26,645 nt of DNA from a virus. Each line of letters opens with the position of its first letter. The first letter of the stretch is position 1. The position numbers and the translations under genes were made by a program. Positions 24,332 to 26,645 of this stretch are shown piece after piece. The notes beneath the pieces were generated by a model. It made no database searches. It worked only from the letters and a program-made list of their open reading frames with translations, and was not told the DNA's origin. The stretch is from positions 1-26,645 of the IMG/VR virus record IMGVR_UViG_3300017527_000170; one strand, written 5' to 3'.

Positions 24332-24351
24332 CAGTATATCCTGGAGTTACT

Positions 24352-24957
24352 TTAGTGCTCTATAGAACCAGCCATAGCTTGACGTTGTGCTAAAGCTTTA
24401 AGTTCTGCTGTGTTAAGAGGAGGAAGTACTTCAATATTAAATTCAGGTACTAATTTACCTTTACGAATTTTTTCACCTCTAGGACCTTTTACAGTAGTAA
24501 ATGCAGAATATTTACGTTCTTTCATTGCATCATATATGATACTAGGTACATGCCAACCATCTTCAGCATTAAAAGGTACATATTTTTTAAATGTTCCTAA
24601 CTTAGCAGATCCAACAGAAATAATTTCACCTTCCCATTGAGACTTATTAGGATTCATACAACTTACTCGTATACGTACTAGACGATTAACGTTTTTACGT
24701 ATTTGGGTAGTTCTTTCTTTAAGAAACTGATCATGAGTTATGTGATATTTCTTTTTGTTGATTGTGGTATTTAGTAATTGAGTTGTTGATACTTTAGGTT
24801 CTGTATTAGGTTCTAGTACAAGCCCAATTTTAGCCTTTAATTTATCAAGACCTATTTTTGGATGGTACTTAATATTCATTAAGTCAGCTCGTTTCTTCAA
24901 TGTCTCTAGTTCACTGGGAATTTCACTAACTTCTTCTGTTTGTGTTTCGTCATTCAT
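24352..24957 (-). CDS. Putative head-associated protein with SAP/HeH-like N-terminus
   Basis: A 201-residue basic protein. Residues about 16-47 (LETLKKRADLMNIKYHPKIG, then DKLKAKI) have the two-helix pattern of SAP/HeH nucleic-acid-binding motifs that phages often attach to head and other proteins. The middle (IRVSCMNPNKSQWEGEIISV, then YVPFN and GWHVPSIIYDAM) looks like a compact beta domain. This gene follows the capsid gene and a strong hairpin, so its expression may be set below that of capsid. Likely roles are a head-completion or DNA-contacting virion protein; neither is proven. AGAG upstream of the ATG serves as a modest ribosome site. Confidence 0.6.
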   Translation of the reverse strand: MNDETQTEEVSEIPSELETLKKRADLMNIKYHPKIGLDKLKAKIGLVLEPNTEPKVSTTQLLNTTINKKKYHITHDQFLKERTTQIRKNVNRLVRIRVSCMNPNKSQWEGEIISVGSAKLGTFKKYVPFNAEDGWHVPSIIYDAMKERKYSAFTTVKGPRGEKIRKGKLVPEFNIEVLPPLNTAELKALAQRQAMAGSIEH

Positions 24958-25002
24958 AATATTCTCTACTCAAGTAGGTTTTTGTTGGATGTATTATTAA
25001 AA

Positions 25003-25028
25003 GGTAAGCCCTCTTTCGAGGGCTACCA
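25003..25028 (-). terminator. Strong hairpin between capsid and downstream genes
   Basis: AGCCCTC (25007-25013) and GAGGGCT (25018-25024) pair perfectly. GGT/ACC extends the stem past one bulged A, giving 10 pairs with a stable GAAA loop on the - strand. A short T-run (TTACCTTTT) follows. It lies 17 bases after the capsid stop. It probably ends most capsid messages, allowing partial read-through into the 201-residue gene, or protects the 3' end of the capsid message. Confidence 0.75.
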
Positions 25029-25044
25029 GTTTGTTACTTACTGC

Positions 25045-26598
25045 TTACCATTCAGCAATGGTCCAAACTACAGCCAGACGTTCTGGACGTAGAATCATAG
25101 TACCGTAGTACCATTTAATGCTGTAAAACCCTGTTTCGCCATAAGGATCTTCAGGACGTACAGTTTCACCAGGCTTCTTGTGATTGATCTTAAACTTGAC
25201 AGTTTTACCATCAGTTTGAAAACCGATAGTAGTAAAAGATCCGTCACCAACAACAAGCATTGGATAAGCATTGTAGTGAATAGCAGTACCTGCAGGATTA
25301 GAGCCAAAACGGTAAGAAGTAGATTCTTCAGAAGCGTTTAAAACCTCTAGACCAGTACCTTCTTGATGCATCATTTCTGGAACAACGATAAAACGGAAAT
25401 TATCAATTGCACCAAACTCACCACGAGCAGTATTACCTGCATCAGCATACTGAGCTACTGGGATAAATGCCTTATTACCATGGTAATCAGTCATACGCAT
25501 GATAGAAGGTTGTAACTCAGAACCTACATAGATATATCGAGCAGCATTAACTACTTTAGTATCAACCATACGAGAACCGGAAATAACTTTAGTTACTTTA
25601 GGTGTACGGTTATTATCTAGTTCAATACCTAATTTTACTAGATCATCGTAAGTAACAGCATCATTGGTATTATCAGAATCAAAAGGATTAGCTACATCAT
25701 TACCCTGCAATGCTGCAATTCCAGAAGCACCGCCAGTATAACGAACTACACCAGCACCATTGATTAGATCAATCTGAAGCTGATCTTCTGTAATCTCATT
25801 AGCTGCCTTAACAGACTCACTAGTAAGATGTCCCAGTCGTTCAGGGTCAGAATCAAAATTCAAAGATTCCTCTGTATATTCATCAAAGAAACCAAATTTT
25901 TCGATATTTCCTTCAAGTTCGATACGTTTCATACCAACACGGTTAACTCGACCACCAGATTCTGACAGTGCAGGAATCTTACCCTGGATACTACCAATAT
26001 CCTTAGAAGAACCGTAAAGGTTACCATATGGAAGCTTATTATTAACACCTAGAACTGACGTAACAACAGTGTCATAAGCACCAGCTTCAACAGCATCTTT
26101 CATTTCCAAGAAACTAGCATGAATACTCGCACCAGCATTGGTGATACTATCCATTACAAAACCTTCGTTTAATCCCCAAGCAACAAAGTTAGCTTCAGCT
26201 TCTAAAAGAGCAGCAGCAGCACTAGATGCAGAACCACGAAAATACAAAGTTTGTCGGATATCTGCACCAGTTTTTAGTACAGAGACGTAATCTATGTACG
26301 GAATAGTATCACCATTAGCATCAGTACCACCAGCAGACGGTACAACACCACCAGCAACAGTAGCATCTAAACCTTGTTCGTTAAGGTTACGATCATCCAG
26401 AATAGGCATATAGTGAAACTGCTTAATCTTCTTACCCATGTTTTTGGGCATTGCAGTAACATTTGCAAGCTGACCGAAGTACGCTTCTTTAGCAGCTTCA
26501 ACCAGAGCTTTTTTATTGAAATAATCCGTACGTGTTTGAGTACCGATAGAAGAATCAGTACCTCCAGCCGGATCATTATACATTTGTTCGTTTGCCAT
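25045..26598 (-). CDS. Major capsid protein, N4 gp56 family
   Basis: A 517-residue protein, starting MANEQMYNDPAGGTDSSIGT. It has the family hallmarks: an N-terminal YFNKKALVEAAKEAYFGQLA segment, the KIKQFHYMPILDDRNLNEQG stretch, a long helix ending SVKAANEITEDQLQIDLING, and a beta-rich C-terminus (RPERLAVVWTIAEW). Members form HK97-fold shells in N4-like and other phages. Length is slightly above the usual ~400 residues, with insertions around residues 440-490. The ribosome site GGTGAA lies 5 bases before the ATG. The capsid leads the leftward structural cluster visible here and is followed by a strong hairpin, suiting very high expression. The 47 bases upstream hold no clear gene end or promoter. 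Confidence 0.92.
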   Translation of the reverse strand: MANEQMYNDPAGGTDSSIGTQTRTDYFNKKALVEAAKEAYFGQLANVTAMPKNMGKKIKQFHYMPILDDRNLNEQGLDATVAGGVVPSAGGTDANGDTIPYIDYVSVLKTGADIRQTLYFRGSASSAAAALLEAEANFVAWGLNEGFVMDSITNAGASIHASFLEMKDAVEAGAYDTVVTSVLGVNNKLPYGNLYGSSKDIGSIQGKIPALSESGGRVNRVGMKRIELEGNIEKFGFFDEYTEESLNFDSDPERLGHLTSESVKAANEITEDQLQIDLINGAGVVRYTGGASGIAALQGNDVANPFDSDNTNDAVTYDDLVKLGIELDNNRTPKVTKVISGSRMVDTKVVNAARYIYVGSELQPSIMRMTDYHGNKAFIPVAQYADAGNTARGEFGAIDNFRFIVVPEMMHQEGTGLEVLNASEESTSYRFGSNPAGTAIHYNAYPMLVVGDGSFTTIGFQTDGKTVKFKINHKKPGETVRPEDPYGETGFYSIKWYYGTMILRPERLAVVWTIAEW

Positions 26599-26645
26599 CT
26601 TAATTCACCATAAATATTAAGTTAAATAAATTTTTCCATACCAAC

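Noticed and set aside
25095-26576. Short alternative frames within the capsid gene
   Set aside because: They are shifted readings of a clear capsid gene with low-complexity leucine-rich translations.

Overview
The window looks like part of an AT-rich, tailed-phage genome of the N4 type (Schitoviridae-like). Three things point there. First, a 517-residue protein matches the N4 gp56-family major capsid protein. Second, a 2388-residue protein carries all the catalytic motifs of a single-subunit, N4-type virion RNA polymerase (vRNAP). Third, the layout matches N4: the late leftward cluster runs from capsid to vRNAP and meets a rightward replication block that includes an SSB-like gene. The host cannot be read from the sequence; a low-GC Gram-negative bacterium is a guess from the phage family. 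No terminase, portal, DNA polymerase, tRNA or CRISPR array is visible.

Rightward block (1-2313, + strand): a possible gene remnant; a Sak4/RecA-like ATPase; a tiny Cys/His protein; about 190 bases without a gene that hold a candidate three-way-junction RNA, a weak terminator-like hairpin and a perfect 15-base palindrome; an SSB-like protein; a small two-helix membrane protein; and a 60-residue protein with unusual codon use. The ATPase and SSB pair suggests recombination and replication, plus, by analogy with N4, possible activation of late transcription by the SSB.

Leftward block (26598-2323, - strand), in transcription order: major capsid protein; a hairpin terminator or attenuator; a 201-residue protein with a SAP/HeH-like N-terminus; a 280-residue virion protein with a C-terminal PKD/Ig-like domain; a 681-residue protein with a hydrophobic C-terminal region; small and large candidate internal (ejection) proteins of 183, 701 and 1311 residues; a 113-residue protein; a more GC-rich module (154-residue membrane coiled-coil protein, 46-residue protein, 1330-residue putative tail fibre, 92-residue protein with SWG repeats); and the vRNAP. 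The genes are packed tightly, and TAATG stop/start overlaps recur, implying translational coupling.

The most interesting theme is the set of large proteins probably delivered with the DNA. The vRNAP carries an HExxH...E zincin-like domain just after its polymerase domain. The 1311-residue putative ejection protein carries an ADP-ribosyltransferase-like domain bracketed by two identical in-frame 18-base repeats, as if it were an exchangeable cassette. Together with the unexplained RNA upstream of the SSB gene, these are the best candidates for undescribed biology here.
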